A DNA stretch of 64,000 nucleotides, taken from contig NZ_LT629693.1 in assembly GCF_900099825.1 (NCBI RefSeq), positions 2,418,001 to 2,482,000 on the forward strand, written 5' to 3'. Numbering within the stretch: position 1 is the first letter of the stretch; each line of letters starts with the position of its first letter. The position numbers and the translations under genes are program-made. Below, in pieces: positions 51,742 to 61,071 of this stretch. Under the pieces are notes generated by a model, which saw nothing but the letters and a program-made list of their open reading frames with translations, was not told where the DNA came from and ran no database searches. This stretch comes from Bradyrhizobium ottawaense (GTDB lineage: Bacteria > Pseudomonadota > Alphaproteobacteria > Rhizobiales > Xanthobacteraceae).

Positions 51742-52107
51742 CTATTTCGGCCGGATCGTCGGGTCGCCGCCGGGGCTCCCGGGCGGCGGAATCACCGGGG
51801 TTTTACCGGCATCCGGCGTCGGCGCGCGCATTTCGGGATCAATCCCGGCGGGTGGGCACAATACGCCATCGGAACGAGCCAGCCTGTCACCGAGCGGCTC
51901 GGACGCTCTCCCGGTGGTCGTCCCCTCCGGAGCCGCCTCGCCAGGATGTTGTCCCGGCTGCATCGGGGCGCAGTTGACGGCAGGCGGTGGTGATGGCGGC
52001 GCGGTCTGGGCCGGGGGAGTGACCGGACCAGGCGGGGCCTGTGCGGAAGCCCCACCGGAGGCCGCCATCAATATACACGACAGAAAGATTGCGCGTTTTA
52101 TTCCCAT
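51742..52107 (-). CDS. small exported proline-rich protein
   Basis: This 121-aa product starts at ATG 52107. A signal peptide (AIFLSCILMAASGGASAQ) precedes a mature part with about 30% Pro/Gly (PPSPPPAVNCAPMQPGQHPG) and only two cysteines. It is a low-complexity periplasmic protein of unknown function. The ribosome site is weak. It follows the methyltransferase on the same strand. Confidence 0.6.
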   Translation of the reverse strand: MGIKRAIFLSCILMAASGGASAQAPPGPVTPPAQTAPPSPPPAVNCAPMQPGQHPGEAAPEGTTTGRASEPLGDRLARSDGVLCPPAGIDPEMRAPTPDAGKTPVIPPPGSPGGDPTIRPK

Positions 52108-52159
52108 GCAGGGAAAACGGCGTGCGGCCGCGGATGTTCCCGGCCGAATCGGGGCGGTG

Positions 52160-52798
52160 TCAGATCTTGCGGAACCGGATCAACGAAAAATGCCCCATCG
52201 GCGGCATCGGCCGCCGCTCGGTCAGGCTGACCCCGCCATGTCTGGCGGCCCAGTCGGTCAGGCGGGCCCACGGAAATTCCGGGCGCCAGCCGAGCCGCCG
52301 CGCCAGTGGCGCGAACGCCAGCTCGAACAGGCGGCGCGGCCCGCTTTCGGCGCCGATGTGATTGACCAGGATGAGTTCGCCGCCGGGCTTCAGCACGCGG
52401 ATGAAATCATCCAGTGTGCGTTCCGGATCCGGCACCGCGGTGATGACATATTGCGCCACCACCGCATCGAAAAACGAATCCCTGAACGCGAGATTCTTGG
52501 CGTCCATCACCGCCAGCGTTTCGACGTTGCTGAGACCCTGCGCGCGCACGCGCTTGAGCGCCCGGCGCAGCATCGGCTCGGAAATATCGACGCCGCATAA
52601 TCTGGTGCTGCGCGAATAATCCGACAGCGACAATCCAGTGCCGACGCCGACGTCGAGAATGCGCCCGCCGATCTTGTCGGCTTCCACGATGGTCGACTGC
52701 CGGCCGGCGTCGAACACCTTGCCGAAGACGAGATCGTAGACCGGCGCCCAGCGCCCATAAGCCTTTTCGACCCCCTCGCGGTCGATGTCCCCAGCCAT
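52160..52798 (-). CDS. methyltransferase, PE N-methyltransferase-like
   Basis: The start is ATG 52798, giving 212 aa. It starts EKAYGRWAPVYDLVFGKVFD, a motif of the Rhodobacter-type phosphatidylethanolamine N-methyltransferase/UbiE-like group. The SAM motifs are ILDVGVGTGLSL and CGVDISEPMLRRA, then VVAQYVITAVPDPERTL. It could convert PE to phosphatidylcholine on the cytoplasmic membrane; the exact substrate is not certain. It lies 19 bp downstream of mnmA, likely the same operon. Confidence 0.75.
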   Translation of the reverse strand: MAGDIDREGVEKAYGRWAPVYDLVFGKVFDAGRQSTIVEADKIGGRILDVGVGTGLSLSDYSRSTRLCGVDISEPMLRRALKRVRAQGLSNVETLAVMDAKNLAFRDSFFDAVVAQYVITAVPDPERTLDDFIRVLKPGGELILVNHIGAESGPRRLFELAFAPLARRLGWRPEFPWARLTDWAARHGGVSLTERRPMPPMGHFSLIRFRKI

Positions 52799-52817
52799 TT
52801 CCTGACGCCCCGAATTT

Positions 52818-54026
52818 TTAGCCGCGCATCGCCTCGGCCAGCGGCGCCGTTTCCTGCGCCCCTGCCCTTGCCACCGCATTCCTTGCCGTCGCGCTCTTGA
52901 TGAATCCGCCGCCGAGCACGCGCGCCTGGCCTGCGGCCGCGTCGTAGAACACGCAGGCCTGGCCCGGCGACACGCCCTCTTCGCCGGCGACCAGTTCGAC
53001 TTCGTAGCCGTCGTCGACCGCGCGCAGCCACGCCGGCTGCGGCGGGCGCGTCGAACGCACGCGCACGAACATCTCGATGCCGTCGCCGATGACGCGGTCC
53101 AAAGGACCGTCTCCGATCCAGTTGACGTCGCGCAACCTGATACGATCCATCCGCAGCGCCTCGCGCGGTCCCACCACGACGCGGCGGCTTAAGGCATCGA
53201 GCTTGACGACATAGAGCGGCGCGCTAGAGGCGATGCCCAGTCCCTTGCGCTGGCCGACGGTAAAATGAACGATGCCCTGATGCCGGCCGATAACGTTGCC
53301 GCCGAGGTCGACGATGTCGCCGGGCTCGATTGCGCCGGGCTTCAGCCGGCCGATGATGTCGGTGTAGCGCCCGGTCGGCACGAAGCAGATGTCCTGGCTG
53401 TCCTGCTTGTCGGCGATTTCAAGTTCGAAGCGCCGCGCCAGTTCGCGCACCTCGGGCTTGCTCATGTCGCCGAGCGGAAAGCGCAGATAATCGAGTTGCT
53501 CACGCGTGGTCGCGAACAGGAAATAACTCTGGTCGCGATCGCTGTCGGCGGCGCAAACCATCGCCCGCGATCCGTCGGCAAGCCGGCGCGACGCGACATA
53601 GTGCCCGGTCGCCAGCGCGTGGGCGCCGAGTTCGCGCGCGGTCGCCAACAGGTCGCGAAACTTGATCGAGCGGTTGCACTCGATGCACGGCACCGGGGTC
53701 TCGCCGAGCGCGTAGCTGTCGGCAAAATTGTCGATCACGGATTCGCGGAAGCGGCTTTCGTAGTCGAGCACGTAATGCGGGATGCCGATGCGCTCGGCAA
53801 CGTTGCGGGCATCGTGGATGTCGCGGCCGGCGCAGCAGGCGCCCTTGCGATGGGTCGCGGCGCCGTGGTCGTAGAGCTGCAGCGTGATCCCGACCACGTC
53901 ATAGCCCTCGGACTTCAGCAACGCGGCCGTCACCGAGGAGTCGACGCCACCCGACATGGCGACCACGATCCGCGTGTCCTGCGGGCGGCCTTCGAGATCG
54001 AGACTGTTTGGCATGGCAGGGGTCAT
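52818..54026 (-). CDS. mnmA: tRNA-specific 2-thiouridylase MnmA
   Basis: The start is ATG 54026 (TTG 54035 is possible), giving 402 aa, as expected. The PP-loop is SGGVDSS, and the catalytic cysteines are in [10 protein letters not shown] and [16 protein letters not shown] and [12 protein letters not shown] are family blocks, followed by a beta-barrel C-terminus. MnmA adenylates and thiolates U34 of tRNA-Lys, Glu and Gln using sulphur from IscS/Tus. The operon seems to contain the downstream methyltransferase. Confidence 0.95.
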   Translation of the reverse strand: MTPAMPNSLDLEGRPQDTRIVVAMSGGVDSSVTAALLKSEGYDVVGITLQLYDHGAATHRKGACCAGRDIHDARNVAERIGIPHYVLDYESRFRESVIDNFADSYALGETPVPCIECNRSIKFRDLLATARELGAHALATGHYVASRRLADGSRAMVCAADSDRDQSYFLFATTREQLDYLRFPLGDMSKPEVRELARRFELEIADKQDSQDICFVPTGRYTDIIGRLKPGAIEPGDIVDLGGNVIGRHQGIVHFTVGQRKGLGIASSAPLYVVKLDALSRRVVVGPREALRMDRIRLRDVNWIGDGPLDRVIGDGIEMFVRVRSTRPPQPAWLRAVDDGYEVELVAGEEGVSPGQACVFYDAAAGQARVLGGGFIKSATARNAVARAGAQETAPLAEAMRG

Positions 54027-54201
54027 CGGCTTCAATCGCGAGGATTAGCGTGGCGCACGCGGCCAGTAGCTAGAAAACCTTTTATATATAAGGCCTTATG
54101 GCAGTTTTCGGCCATCACAGGCCGGATCGGATGCCGCTCTTTAATATAGGCCGTATTCCCGCGAGGCAATCAGCCGGACCCGCATTTGGAGCGGCTCCAG
54201 A

Positions 54202-54216
54202 CGGCAAATCTTGCCG
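54202..54216. promoter_or_regulatory. FlbD-like enhancer (ftr-like palindrome)
   Basis: CGGCAA-ATC-TTGCCG is a perfect palindrome centred about 110 bp upstream of the sigma-54 promoter of fliK. That is the usual distance of an NtrC-class enhancer. Its half-site CGGCAA resembles the ftr elements bound by Caulobacter FlbD, and a close copy (GGCAAT-A-ATTGCC) is at 57282-57294. Confidence 0.6.
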
Positions 54217-54310
54217 CCGGGCAGAAAAGGCGGCCATGACGATGCCGCGGCGCTTTCCTTGATATTATTTAAGTGATTGAAATTATTGCAATATTTTTAT
54301 CGGACATGGG

Positions 54311-54326
54311 TGGCCCGGTCCTTGCT
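54311..54326 (+). promoter_or_regulatory. sigma-54 promoter of fliK
   Basis: TGGCCCGGTCCTTGCT matches the -24/-12 consensus TGGCACGNNNNTTGCW except for one base, with the exact GG-GC spacing. Transcription should begin near 54338, 24 bp before the fliK GTG. It fits activation by FlbD encoded at 61072. Confidence 0.75.
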
Positions 54327-54361
54327 GACTGATAGCCAGGGTTCAGCACGAGGGTTCGCCG

Positions 54362-55984
54362 GTGGTTGGTGTCACGTCAGAAGTATTGGCAAACGCGTCG
54401 GTGCAGAGCGCGTCGGCGAGGTCCGCCCGGCCGGATCCCAGCCCGCCGGCCGGAAACGACAGTTTCGCGGCGCTGATCGACAGCAATGCCAGTCATAGCG
54501 ACAGCCGGGCCCAGGCGAATTCTCAAGACAATTCTCAGGCCCCGTCGCAGGCGCCCGCCCCGCGGCGCGCCGACAATTCGCAAGGACCCTCCGACAACCG
54601 GTCGCGCGACGCCGCCGCCGCGTCGGACAATTCGCCGCGCAACGACTCGAACGACCGCGGCACCTCCGTCAACGCCGACGCGAGCGCCAAGGCCGACGCG
54701 CCCCGCGCCAAATCGAAAGACGCGTCGAAGTCCTCCGACACCAAGGCCGATGACGCCAAGGATGCTTCGGCGAAATCTGCCAATGGTGACGCCTCCACCA
54801 CCGATCAGACGGCGAAGCAGGATGCAACGGCCGCGGTGACCGCGGACGCCATTGCCGTCACCATTGCCGCACCCGCAACGCCCGCCGGCACGTCGCCCGC
54901 AACACCTGCCACCGACAAGGCGGCAGCGCCGCTCGCAATCGCCGCCGCTGGGCTCGCCGCTTCTGCTGCCGTGGTCAACGCTACGGCGCCCGGCACTGCC
55001 GACGCCGGTACAGCAGCTGCAGCAGCAAACGCGACCAAGGCCGACAGCACCAAGACCGATACACCGACCGCCGCCGGCGTGGCCGTCACCGGGCAGGCCA
55101 CCACGGCCGAAACGACCGCTACCGCCGGCATTGCGCTCGCCGCATCCACGTCCGCCAAGCTGCCTGCCGCGCCGAAAGACGCTACGCCGATCAAGACGAC
55201 CAAGGTCGTCAAGGAAGGCGTGACCACGGCGGCGGACAACACCTCCGACGCGCCGGCCGCCACGACCGGCGACGCAGCAACTATCGTTCCCGCCGGCACA
55301 TCGCAGACGGCGGCAGCCAAGCCGAAAGCCGAGACCGGCGTCATCGATGCCGTGAAGGCCGACGCGTCAGGCAATGCCGCTCCGGCCGCCAACGCCGCCG
55401 CCCATGGACATGCGGCCACCGCCGATGCCGGGCAGACGCTGGCCAACACGTCGGGCAACGGCGTGCTCGGCGCCGGCGTCATCCAGGCGCAGCAACCGTC
55501 CGCGGCCATCACGCCGGCAACGGCGGCACAGTTGACCGCGACGGCGGCGACAAGCAACGCGGTGCCGCTGAGCGGCGTTGCGATGGAGATCGCAGCGTCG
55601 GCAAAGAGCGGCAAGAGCAGTTTCGAAATCCGGCTCGACCCCGCCGATCTTGGCCGCATCGACGTCCGTATCGATGTCGACCGCAATGGCCAGGTGACGT
55701 CGCATCTCACGGTCGAAAAGCCGGAAACGCTTTCGATGTTGCGGCAGGACGCACCCCAGCTGCAGCGCGCGCTGGACGACGCCGGTTTCAAGACCGGCGA
55801 CGGCGGGCTGCAATTCAGCCTGCGCGACCAGTCCTCTTCCGGCCAGAACAGCGGCAACGACACCGGCCGCAATGCGCAGCGGCTGGTGATCGGCGAAGAC
55901 GACACCATGCCTGCGACGGCAATCGCGGGACGAAGCTACGGCCGCATGCTCGGATCGAGCAGCGGCGTCGACATCAGGGTTTGA
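54362..55984 (+). CDS. fliK: flagellar hook-length control protein FliK
   Basis: This 540-aa product starts at GTG 54362. The first about 410 residues are Ala/Thr/Asp/Lys-rich and disordered, as in FliK rulers. From about 416 comes the conserved Flg_hook domain: SFEIRLDPADLGRIDVRIDV, VTSHLTVEKPETLSMLRQD and LQRALDDAGFKTGDGGLQFS. FliK measures hook length and switches FlhB specificity. flgD follows 10 bp later, so both are transcribed from the sigma-54 promoter at 54311. Confidence 0.88.
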   Translation: MVGVTSEVLANASVQSASARSARPDPSPPAGNDSFAALIDSNASHSDSRAQANSQDNSQAPSQAPAPRRADNSQGPSDNRSRDAAAASDNSPRNDSNDRGTSVNADASAKADAPRAKSKDASKSSDTKADDAKDASAKSANGDASTTDQTAKQDATAAVTADAIAVTIAAPATPAGTSPATPATDKAAAPLAIAAAGLAASAAVVNATAPGTADAGTAAAAANATKADSTKTDTPTAAGVAVTGQATTAETTATAGIALAASTSAKLPAAPKDATPIKTTKVVKEGVTTAADNTSDAPAATTGDAATIVPAGTSQTAAAKPKAETGVIDAVKADASGNAAPAANAAAHGHAATADAGQTLANTSGNGVLGAGVIQAQQPSAAITPATAAQLTATAATSNAVPLSGVAMEIAASAKSGKSSFEIRLDPADLGRIDVRIDVDRNGQVTSHLTVEKPETLSMLRQDAPQLQRALDDAGFKTGDGGLQFSLRDQSSSGQNSGNDTGRNAQRLVIGEDDTMPATAIAGRSYGRMLGSSSGVDIRV

Positions 55985-55994
55985 GGAGAACGAC

Positions 55995-56693
55995 ATGGCA
56001 ACGACAGGCGCAGCATCAGTAGCCGCCCCGGTGGTCTCGGGAACGACGCCGCTACCGAAATCTTCATCGGGCGCGACGCTGAGTTCGACCACCGGCGGAA
56101 CGCTCGCCGGCAACTTCCAGACGTTTCTGACACTGCTGACGACGCAGTTGCAGAACCAGAACCCGCTCAGTCCGCTGGACACCAACCAGTTCACCCAGCA
56201 GCTGGTGCAGTTCGCCGGCGTCGAACAGCAACTCAAGACCAACGACGAACTGGCCTCGCTGGTCACGCTGCAGCAGACCGCGCAATCGACGCAAGCGCTG
56301 GGCTTTGTCGGCAAGACCGCGGTGGTCGACGGCAGCACGGCGACGATGACCAACGCTTCGGCGACCTGGGATGTCAGCGTTCCCAAGGCCGCCAACTTGA
56401 ATCTCACGGTCACCAACAGCACCGGGCAGACCGTCTTCAGCAACACCTACTCGGTCCAGGCTGGCGACAATCAGCCGTTTGTCTGGAACGGCAAGGGCAC
56501 CGATGGCACCCAGTGGCCGGACGGCAAATATACGCTGACCGCCACCGCAACCGACAGCAACGGCCAAACCGTCGGCGCTACAACCCGGCTGCAGGGCACG
56601 GTCAGTTCGGTCGACCTCACCCAGACGCCGCCTTTGCTGACGATCAACGGGCAGACCTACACGGTCAACCAGATCAAGGCCATCGTCAGCTAG
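55995..56693 (+). CDS. flgD: flagellar hook assembly protein FlgD
   Basis: This 232-aa product starts at ATG 55995. The N-terminal FlgD signature is FQTFLTLLTTQLQNQNPLSP with DTNQFTQQLVQFAGVEQQLK. Then come the tudor-like and FlgD_ig parts (AANLNLTVTNSTGQTVFSNT, WNGKGTDGTQWPDGKYTLTA). FlgD forms the hook cap directing FlgE polymerisation and is removed afterwards. It is co-transcribed with fliK. Confidence 0.93.
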   Translation: MATTGAASVAAPVVSGTTPLPKSSSGATLSSTTGGTLAGNFQTFLTLLTTQLQNQNPLSPLDTNQFTQQLVQFAGVEQQLKTNDELASLVTLQQTAQSTQALGFVGKTAVVDGSTATMTNASATWDVSVPKAANLNLTVTNSTGQTVFSNTYSVQAGDNQPFVWNGKGTDGTQWPDGKYTLTATATDSNGQTVGATTRLQGTVSSVDLTQTPPLLTINGQTYTVNQIKAIVS

Positions 56694-56744
56694 CCGGGCC
56701 GCCCGTCAGGCGGGCAGCGCCCCCTCAACACCACCCAGACGAGC

Positions 56745-56767
56745 TCGGCCCGGCATTGCCGGGCCGA
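56745..56767 (+). terminator. GC hairpin after flgD
   Basis: TCGGCCCGGC-ATT-GCCGGGCCGA forms a perfect 10-bp stem with a three-base loop, 52 bases after flgD. There is no T-run, so it may stabilise or terminate the fliK-flgD message without being a classical terminator. Confidence 0.45.
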
Positions 56768-56886
56768 AGTGCGTTCCAGGCCATTTCAAGGAGATTCGTA
56801 TTGGACGCTTGGGCTTAGGCAAATTTTAAGTTGCGGGGCGTAGGTTGTTACCGTGAGTTCAGTGGTTGAGAGTTTGTGAGTACGCC

Positions 56887-57162
56887 ATGACAGAACCCCA
56901 TCGCCCGAGGGTAAAATACGTCATCGGGCCTGACGGCAGTCCGTTAACAATTGCGGACTTGCCCGCGCCCGGAACCAAACGGTGGGTCATCCGCCGCAAG
57001 GCCGAAGTCGTTGCCGCAGTCCGCGGCGGCCTGCTCTCCCTTGAGGAGGCTTGCAGCCGCTACACGCTGACGGTGGACGAGTTCCTGTCTTGGCAGTTTT
57101 CCATCGATCAGCATGGCCTGGCCGGCTTGCGGACCACCCGGATCCAGCAATACCGCCAATAA
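56887..57162 (+). CDS. sciP: CtrA inhibitor SciP (DUF1153)
   Basis: This 91-aa product starts at ATG 56887. It is an HTH protein with VKYVIGPDGSPLTIADLPAP, RRKAEVVAAVRGGLLSLEEA and ACSRYTLTVDEFLSWQ, the near-invariant DUF1153 core. In Caulobacter SciP binds CtrA and DNA to prevent CtrA-dependent transcription in swarmer cells, including flagellar and cell-cycle genes. Its placement between flgD and fliF ties flagellum assembly to that circuit. A strong terminator follows. Confidence 0.93.
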   Translation: MTEPHRPRVKYVIGPDGSPLTIADLPAPGTKRWVIRRKAEVVAAVRGGLLSLEEACSRYTLTVDEFLSWQFSIDQHGLAGLRTTRIQQYRQ

Positions 57163-57188
57163 GCTCTTCTGAACCGGAAGATTTGATG

Positions 57189-57222
57189 AAAACCGGCTTC
57201 GCTTTGTGAAGCCGGTTTTTTT
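57189..57222 (+). terminator. intrinsic terminator after sciP
   Basis: AAAACCGGCTTC-GCTTTGT-GAAGCCGGTTTT continues into a T-run (TTTTTTT). A 12-bp stem and T-tract 27 bases after the sciP stop make a convincing terminator separating sciP from fliF. Confidence 0.9.
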
Positions 57223-57246
57223 CATGCCGAACTTTCGTCGCCGTTC

Positions 57247-57260
57247 TTAACCTTCGTTAA
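57247..57260. promoter_or_regulatory. CtrA-like box upstream of fliF
   Basis: TTAACCTTCGTTAA is a TTAA-N6-TTAA direct repeat 72-85 bp before the fliF start. The CtrA consensus is TTAA-N7-TTAA, so the spacing is one base short and binding is not certain. Caulobacter fliF is CtrA-activated. Confidence 0.45.
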
Positions 57261-57281
57261 CCATATGGAAACCATCACCTA

Positions 57282-57294
57282 GGCAATAATTGCC
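57282..57294. promoter_or_regulatory. ftr-like palindrome in the fliF promoter region
   Basis: GGCAAT-A-ATTGCC is a perfect 6-bp-arm palindrome 38-50 bp before fliF. In Caulobacter, FlbD represses fliF by binding an ftr site overlapping its promoter; the position here would allow the same. Confidence 0.5.
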
Positions 57295-57331
57295 CAGTCG
57301 GTCCCTTGGGCCGAATCCCTGGGGGCAGTTG

Positions 57332-58933
57332 GTGCAAAGTCTCGTTGCTTTCCTGCGAAGTCTCGGTGCCTCGCGGCTGATGGCCATGATCGCGGTCACA
57401 ACCGCGCTGATCGCCTTCTTTGCGTTCGTCATCATGCGCGTCACGACGCCGCAGATGACGACCCTGTTCACCGACCTCACCTCCGAAGACTCCTCCAGCA
57501 TCATCAAGGACCTGGAACGCCAGGCGATCCCGTTCGAACTTCGCAACGAGGGCGCCGTGATCATGGTGCCCAAGGACAAGGTCACCCGGCTGCGGATGAA
57601 GCTGGCCGAAAGCAACCTGCCTAAGGGCGGCGGCGTCGGCTACGAGATTTTCGATAAATCGGACGCCCTCGGCACCACCAGTTTCGTCCAGAACATCAAT
57701 CATTTGCGCGCGCTGGAGGGCGAGCTTTCCCGCACCATTCGTGCCATCGACCGCATCCAGGCCGCCCGCGTCCACCTGGTACTGCCGGAACGGCCGCTGT
57801 TTTCGCGCGAAACCCCGGAGCCGTCGGCTTCGATCGTGGTCCGGGTGCGCGGCAGCCTCGAGCCGGCGCAAATCCGCGCCATCCGCCATGTGGTCGCCTC
57901 TGCCGTCAACGGGCTGAAGCCGCAGCGGGTCTCGATCGTCGACGAGGGCGGCCGGCTGCTGGCCGACGGCGCCGGCGGCGACAATGAAAGCACGGCCGGC
58001 GACGAGCGCCGCTCCGCCTTCGAAAAGCGGATGCGTAACGAGGTCGAGGGCATCGTCTCCTCGGTGGTCGGCCAGGGCCGCGCCCGCGTCCAGCTCACCG
58101 CCGATTTCGACTACAACAAGATCACCCAGACCTCGGACAAGTTCGATCCGGAGGGACGGGTGCTGCGCTCCAGCCAGAGCCGCGAGGAATCTTCCGCCAC
58201 CGCCGAGAACAACGGCCAGGTGACGGTCAATAACGAATTGCCCGGCAACCAGGCCAATAGCGGGCCGGTCGCCCGCGACCAGAGCAAGAAGAGCGAAGAA
58301 ACCAACAACTACGAGATTTCGCGCACCACCAAGACCGAGGTCACCGAGGTCGGACGGGTCAACAAGATCTCGGTCGCTGTGCTGGTCGACGGCGCCTATA
58401 CCAAGAACGAAAAAGGCGAGATGGTCTACCAGGACCGCAGCAAGGAACAGCTCGACCGCATCGCCACCCTGGTGCGCTCGGCGATCGGCTTCGACCAGAA
58501 GCGCGGCGACCAGGTCGAGGTCGTCAACCTGCGCTTCGCCGAGGCGCCGTCCGTCCCTCCGGTGGCGGAGCCGACCGGCCTGCTCGGCATGCTGCAATTC
58601 ACCAAGGATGACGTCATGTATGTCATCGAGCTCGCCGTCATGATGCTGCTCGGCCTCGTGGTGCTGTTCATGGTGATCCGGCCGCTGGTCAAGCGCATCC
58701 TGGCCGCCGAAGTCGTCCCGGCGTTGAAAACCGAAGCCGCGCCGGCCCTGACCGACGGCAGCGCCGAAGGCGCGGCCGGCCAGGCGCTGCTTCCCGTATC
58801 GCTGATCGACGTCGCCCAGGTTCAGGGCCAGGTCCACGCCCAGGCCGTGCACCGGGTCGGCGAACTGGCTGAACGCAATCCCAACGAAACCGCATCCATT
58901 GTTCGTCAATGGCTGACCGAACCCGCCGAGTAA
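57332..58933 (+). CDS. fliF: flagellar MS-ring protein FliF
   Basis: The start is GTG 57332 with GGGGG 6 bases upstream (TTG 57329 is an alternative), giving 533 aa. TM1 is at about 16-35 (LMAMIAVTTALIAFFAFVIM) and TM2 at about 428-450 (YVIELAVMMLLGLVVLFMVI). The YscJ/FliF ring-building motifs lie between (TTSFVQNINHLRALEGELSR, PSASIVVRVRGSLEPAQIRA). The C-terminal tail after TM2 carries the FliG-binding segment NPNETASIVRQWL. It forms the MS-ring on which the export apparatus and C-ring assemble. It leads the fliF-G-H-N-flbD operon. Confidence 0.95.
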   Translation: MQSLVAFLRSLGASRLMAMIAVTTALIAFFAFVIMRVTTPQMTTLFTDLTSEDSSSIIKDLERQAIPFELRNEGAVIMVPKDKVTRLRMKLAESNLPKGGGVGYEIFDKSDALGTTSFVQNINHLRALEGELSRTIRAIDRIQAARVHLVLPERPLFSRETPEPSASIVVRVRGSLEPAQIRAIRHVVASAVNGLKPQRVSIVDEGGRLLADGAGGDNESTAGDERRSAFEKRMRNEVEGIVSSVVGQGRARVQLTADFDYNKITQTSDKFDPEGRVLRSSQSREESSATAENNGQVTVNNELPGNQANSGPVARDQSKKSEETNNYEISRTTKTEVTEVGRVNKISVAVLVDGAYTKNEKGEMVYQDRSKEQLDRIATLVRSAIGFDQKRGDQVEVVNLRFAEAPSVPPVAEPTGLLGMLQFTKDDVMYVIELAVMMLLGLVVLFMVIRPLVKRILAAEVVPALKTEAAPALTDGSAEGAAGQALLPVSLIDVAQVQGQVHAQAVHRVGELAERNPNETASIVRQWLTEPAE

Positions 58934-58939
58934 CCTGAC

Positions 58940-60022
58940 ATGGCCGTCCCGCAAACCACCAACGCCAACGACATCACCACCGTCATCTCGGCGCTGGCGA
59001 GCCGTCAGGCCACCCGGCCCAAGGGCAAGCCGCTGAGCGGCCCGAAGCGTGCCGCTATCCTGATGCTGGCGCTGGGCGAGCAATATGGCGGCAAGGTCTG
59101 GTCGCTGCTCGACGACGACGAGGTTCGCGAATTGTCGATCCACATGTCGACGCTCGGTAACGTCGAGGCTGACGTGGTCGAGGATCTCATGCTCGAATTC
59201 GTTTCCCGCATGTCGGCATCCGGCGCGCTGATGGGAACTTTCGACGCCACCGAACGGCTGCTGCAGCAATACCTGCCTTCCGAACGCGTCAGCGGCATCA
59301 TGGACGAAATTCGCGGCCCCGCCGGCCGCAACATGTGGGAGAAGCTCTCCAACGTCCAGGAAGAGGTGCTCGCCAACTATCTCAAGAACGAATACCCGCA
59401 GACCATCGCCGTGGTGCTTTCGAAGCTGAAGCCGGAACACGCCGCCCGCGTGCTCGCGATCCTGCCCGAGGACCTCGCACTCGACGTGGTCGGGCGCATG
59501 CTGAAGATGGAAGCGGTGCAGAAGGAAGTGATCGAGCGCGTCGAGCAGACACTGCGCACCGAATTCATGTCCAACCTGTCGCAGACCCGCCGCCGCGATG
59601 CCCACGAGGTGATGGCCGAAATCTTCAATAATTTCGACCGCCAGACCGAAACCCGCTTCATCACCTCGCTGGAAGAGGAAAACCGCGAATCCGCCGAACG
59701 CATCAAGGCGCTGATGTTCACCTTCGACGACCTGATCAAGCTCGACTCCGCCTCGGCGCAGACGCTGATGCGCAATATCGACAAGGACAAGCTCGGCATC
59801 GCGCTGAAGAGCGCCAACGAAGAAGTCCGCAGCTTCTTCCTCGGCAACATGTCGACGCGCGCCGGCAAGATGCTGATGGACGACATGGCCGCGATGGGAC
59901 CGGTGCGGCTGCGCGACGTCGACGAGGCGCAGGCGCTGCTCGTCAACCTCGCCAAGGACATGGCCGCCAAGGGCGAGATCACCCTGACCAAGAACCGTGC
60001 CGACGACGAGCTGGTGTACTGA
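58940..60022 (+). CDS. fliG: flagellar motor switch protein FliG
   Basis: This 360-aa product starts at ATG 58940, 6 bp after fliF. The three FliG domains are seen: N-terminal [20 protein letters not shown], middle [20 protein letters not shown] with the EHPQTIA-like [11 protein letters not shown], and C-terminal [20 protein letters not shown] with charged residues for MotA contact. FliG links the MS-ring to the switch and transmits torque. Confidence 0.95.
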   Translation: MAVPQTTNANDITTVISALASRQATRPKGKPLSGPKRAAILMLALGEQYGGKVWSLLDDDEVRELSIHMSTLGNVEADVVEDLMLEFVSRMSASGALMGTFDATERLLQQYLPSERVSGIMDEIRGPAGRNMWEKLSNVQEEVLANYLKNEYPQTIAVVLSKLKPEHAARVLAILPEDLALDVVGRMLKMEAVQKEVIERVEQTLRTEFMSNLSQTRRRDAHEVMAEIFNNFDRQTETRFITSLEEENRESAERIKALMFTFDDLIKLDSASAQTLMRNIDKDKLGIALKSANEEVRSFFLGNMSTRAGKMLMDDMAAMGPVRLRDVDEAQALLVNLAKDMAAKGEITLTKNRADDELVY

Positions 60023-60648
60023 TGGCAGCACCGGCAAAATTCCTCTTCGACATGGACTTCGGAACGCCCGACAAGGCGCGCGAGCGCGCCGCCACGACGG
60101 CCGAAATCGCGGAGAAGATCGCGGCCGCCGAAGCCCGCGCCTATCGCGCCGGCTACGACGCCGCCCAGCGCGAGGCCAAGGCGGAAAGCGACCGCCGCGC
60201 GGCGCTGGCGCTCGAGGAAATCGGCATCGCCATCAAGGGCATCGCGTCGCGCTTTTCCGGCATCGAGACCCGGATGGAGACCGAAGCCGTCGACGTCGCG
60301 GTCGCGGTGGCGCGCAAGCTGTGCGACGAACTGGTTTCCCGCGAGCCGATCGCCGAGATCGTCGCCCTGGTGAGCGACTGCTTCTCGCATCTGGTGGCGA
60401 CGCCGCATTTGGTCGTGCGCATCAACGATCAGCTCTACGAGGTCGCCCGCGACAAGATCGAGCGGCTCGCCTCGCAGTGCGGCTTCGAGGGCCGGCTCGT
60501 CATCCTGGCCGAGCCCGGTATCGCCACCGGTGACTGCCGAATCGAATGGGCCGACGGTGGCGTGGTGCTGGAGCGCGTCACCATCGAAGCCAAAATCAGC
60601 GAACTTGTCGGGCGCTATATGGCGTCCCGCCATCAGGCCGAAAGTTGA
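60022..60648 (+). CDS. fliH: flagellar export regulator FliH
   Basis: This 208-aa product starts at ATG 60022, overlapping the fliG stop by one base (TGATG). The N-terminal part is helical and Ala/Arg-rich (EIAEKIAAAEARAYRAGYDA), the dimer coiled coil. The C-terminal FliH/HrpE domain includes VDVAVAVARKLCDELVSREP and GDCRIEWADGGVVLERVTIE. FliH binds the ATPase FliI and anchors it at the C-ring. fliI itself is not in this cluster. Confidence 0.88.
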   Translation: MAAPAKFLFDMDFGTPDKARERAATTAEIAEKIAAAEARAYRAGYDAAQREAKAESDRRAALALEEIGIAIKGIASRFSGIETRMETEAVDVAVAVARKLCDELVSREPIAEIVALVSDCFSHLVATPHLVVRINDQLYEVARDKIERLASQCGFEGRLVILAEPGIATGDCRIEWADGGVVLERVTIEAKISELVGRYMASRHQAES

Positions 60649-60667
60649 AGGCCATGAGGACTGAAAC

Positions 60668-61018
60668 ATGAGTGACACCGACACACAGGTACCGCTTCCC
60701 GACCTCAACGCCGCGGACGCGGCGCCGGTCGACGATCTGGCCTACAACGAAGACGAACAGGCCTCGCGGATCGCCGCCGACCTCGAGGCCGTCTTCGACG
60801 TGCCGGTGCAGGTCTCGGCGGTGCTCGGCCGTTCCAAGATGGACGTCGGCGAGCTCCTGAAGCTCGGACCCGGCACCGTGCTCGAACTCGACCGCCGCGT
60901 CGGTGAAGCCATCGACATCTACGTCAACAACCGCCTGGTGGCGCGCGGCGAAGTGGTTCTGGTGGAAGACAAGCTCGGCGTGACCATGACCGAAATCATC
61001 AAGGCAGAACGCACTTAA
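60668..61018 (+). CDS. fliN: flagellar motor switch protein FliN
   Basis: This 116-aa product starts at ATG 60668. The SpoA/FliN C-terminal domain is complete: FDVPVQVSAVLGRSKMDVGE, LLKLGPGTVLELDRRVGEAI, DIYVNNRLVARGEVVLVEDK and GVTMTEII. The acidic N-terminal stretch of about 35 residues is typical of alphaproteobacterial FliN. It forms the lower C-ring and contacts FliH. Confidence 0.94.
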   Translation: MSDTDTQVPLPDLNAADAAPVDDLAYNEDEQASRIAADLEAVFDVPVQVSAVLGRSKMDVGELLKLGPGTVLELDRRVGEAIDIYVNNRLVARGEVVLVEDKLGVTMTEIIKAERT

Positions 61019-61071
61019 CAATTTTGGCGATACGCGCGTAACAGGCGCGCATAGACGAACAGGAGATAAAC

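Noticed and set aside
57275..60037. Open frame of 920 codons on the minus strand
   Set aside because: It is fully antisense to fliF and fliG, with repetitive Gly/Asp/His/Val composition typical of reversed GC-rich coding DNA, and has no family resemblance.
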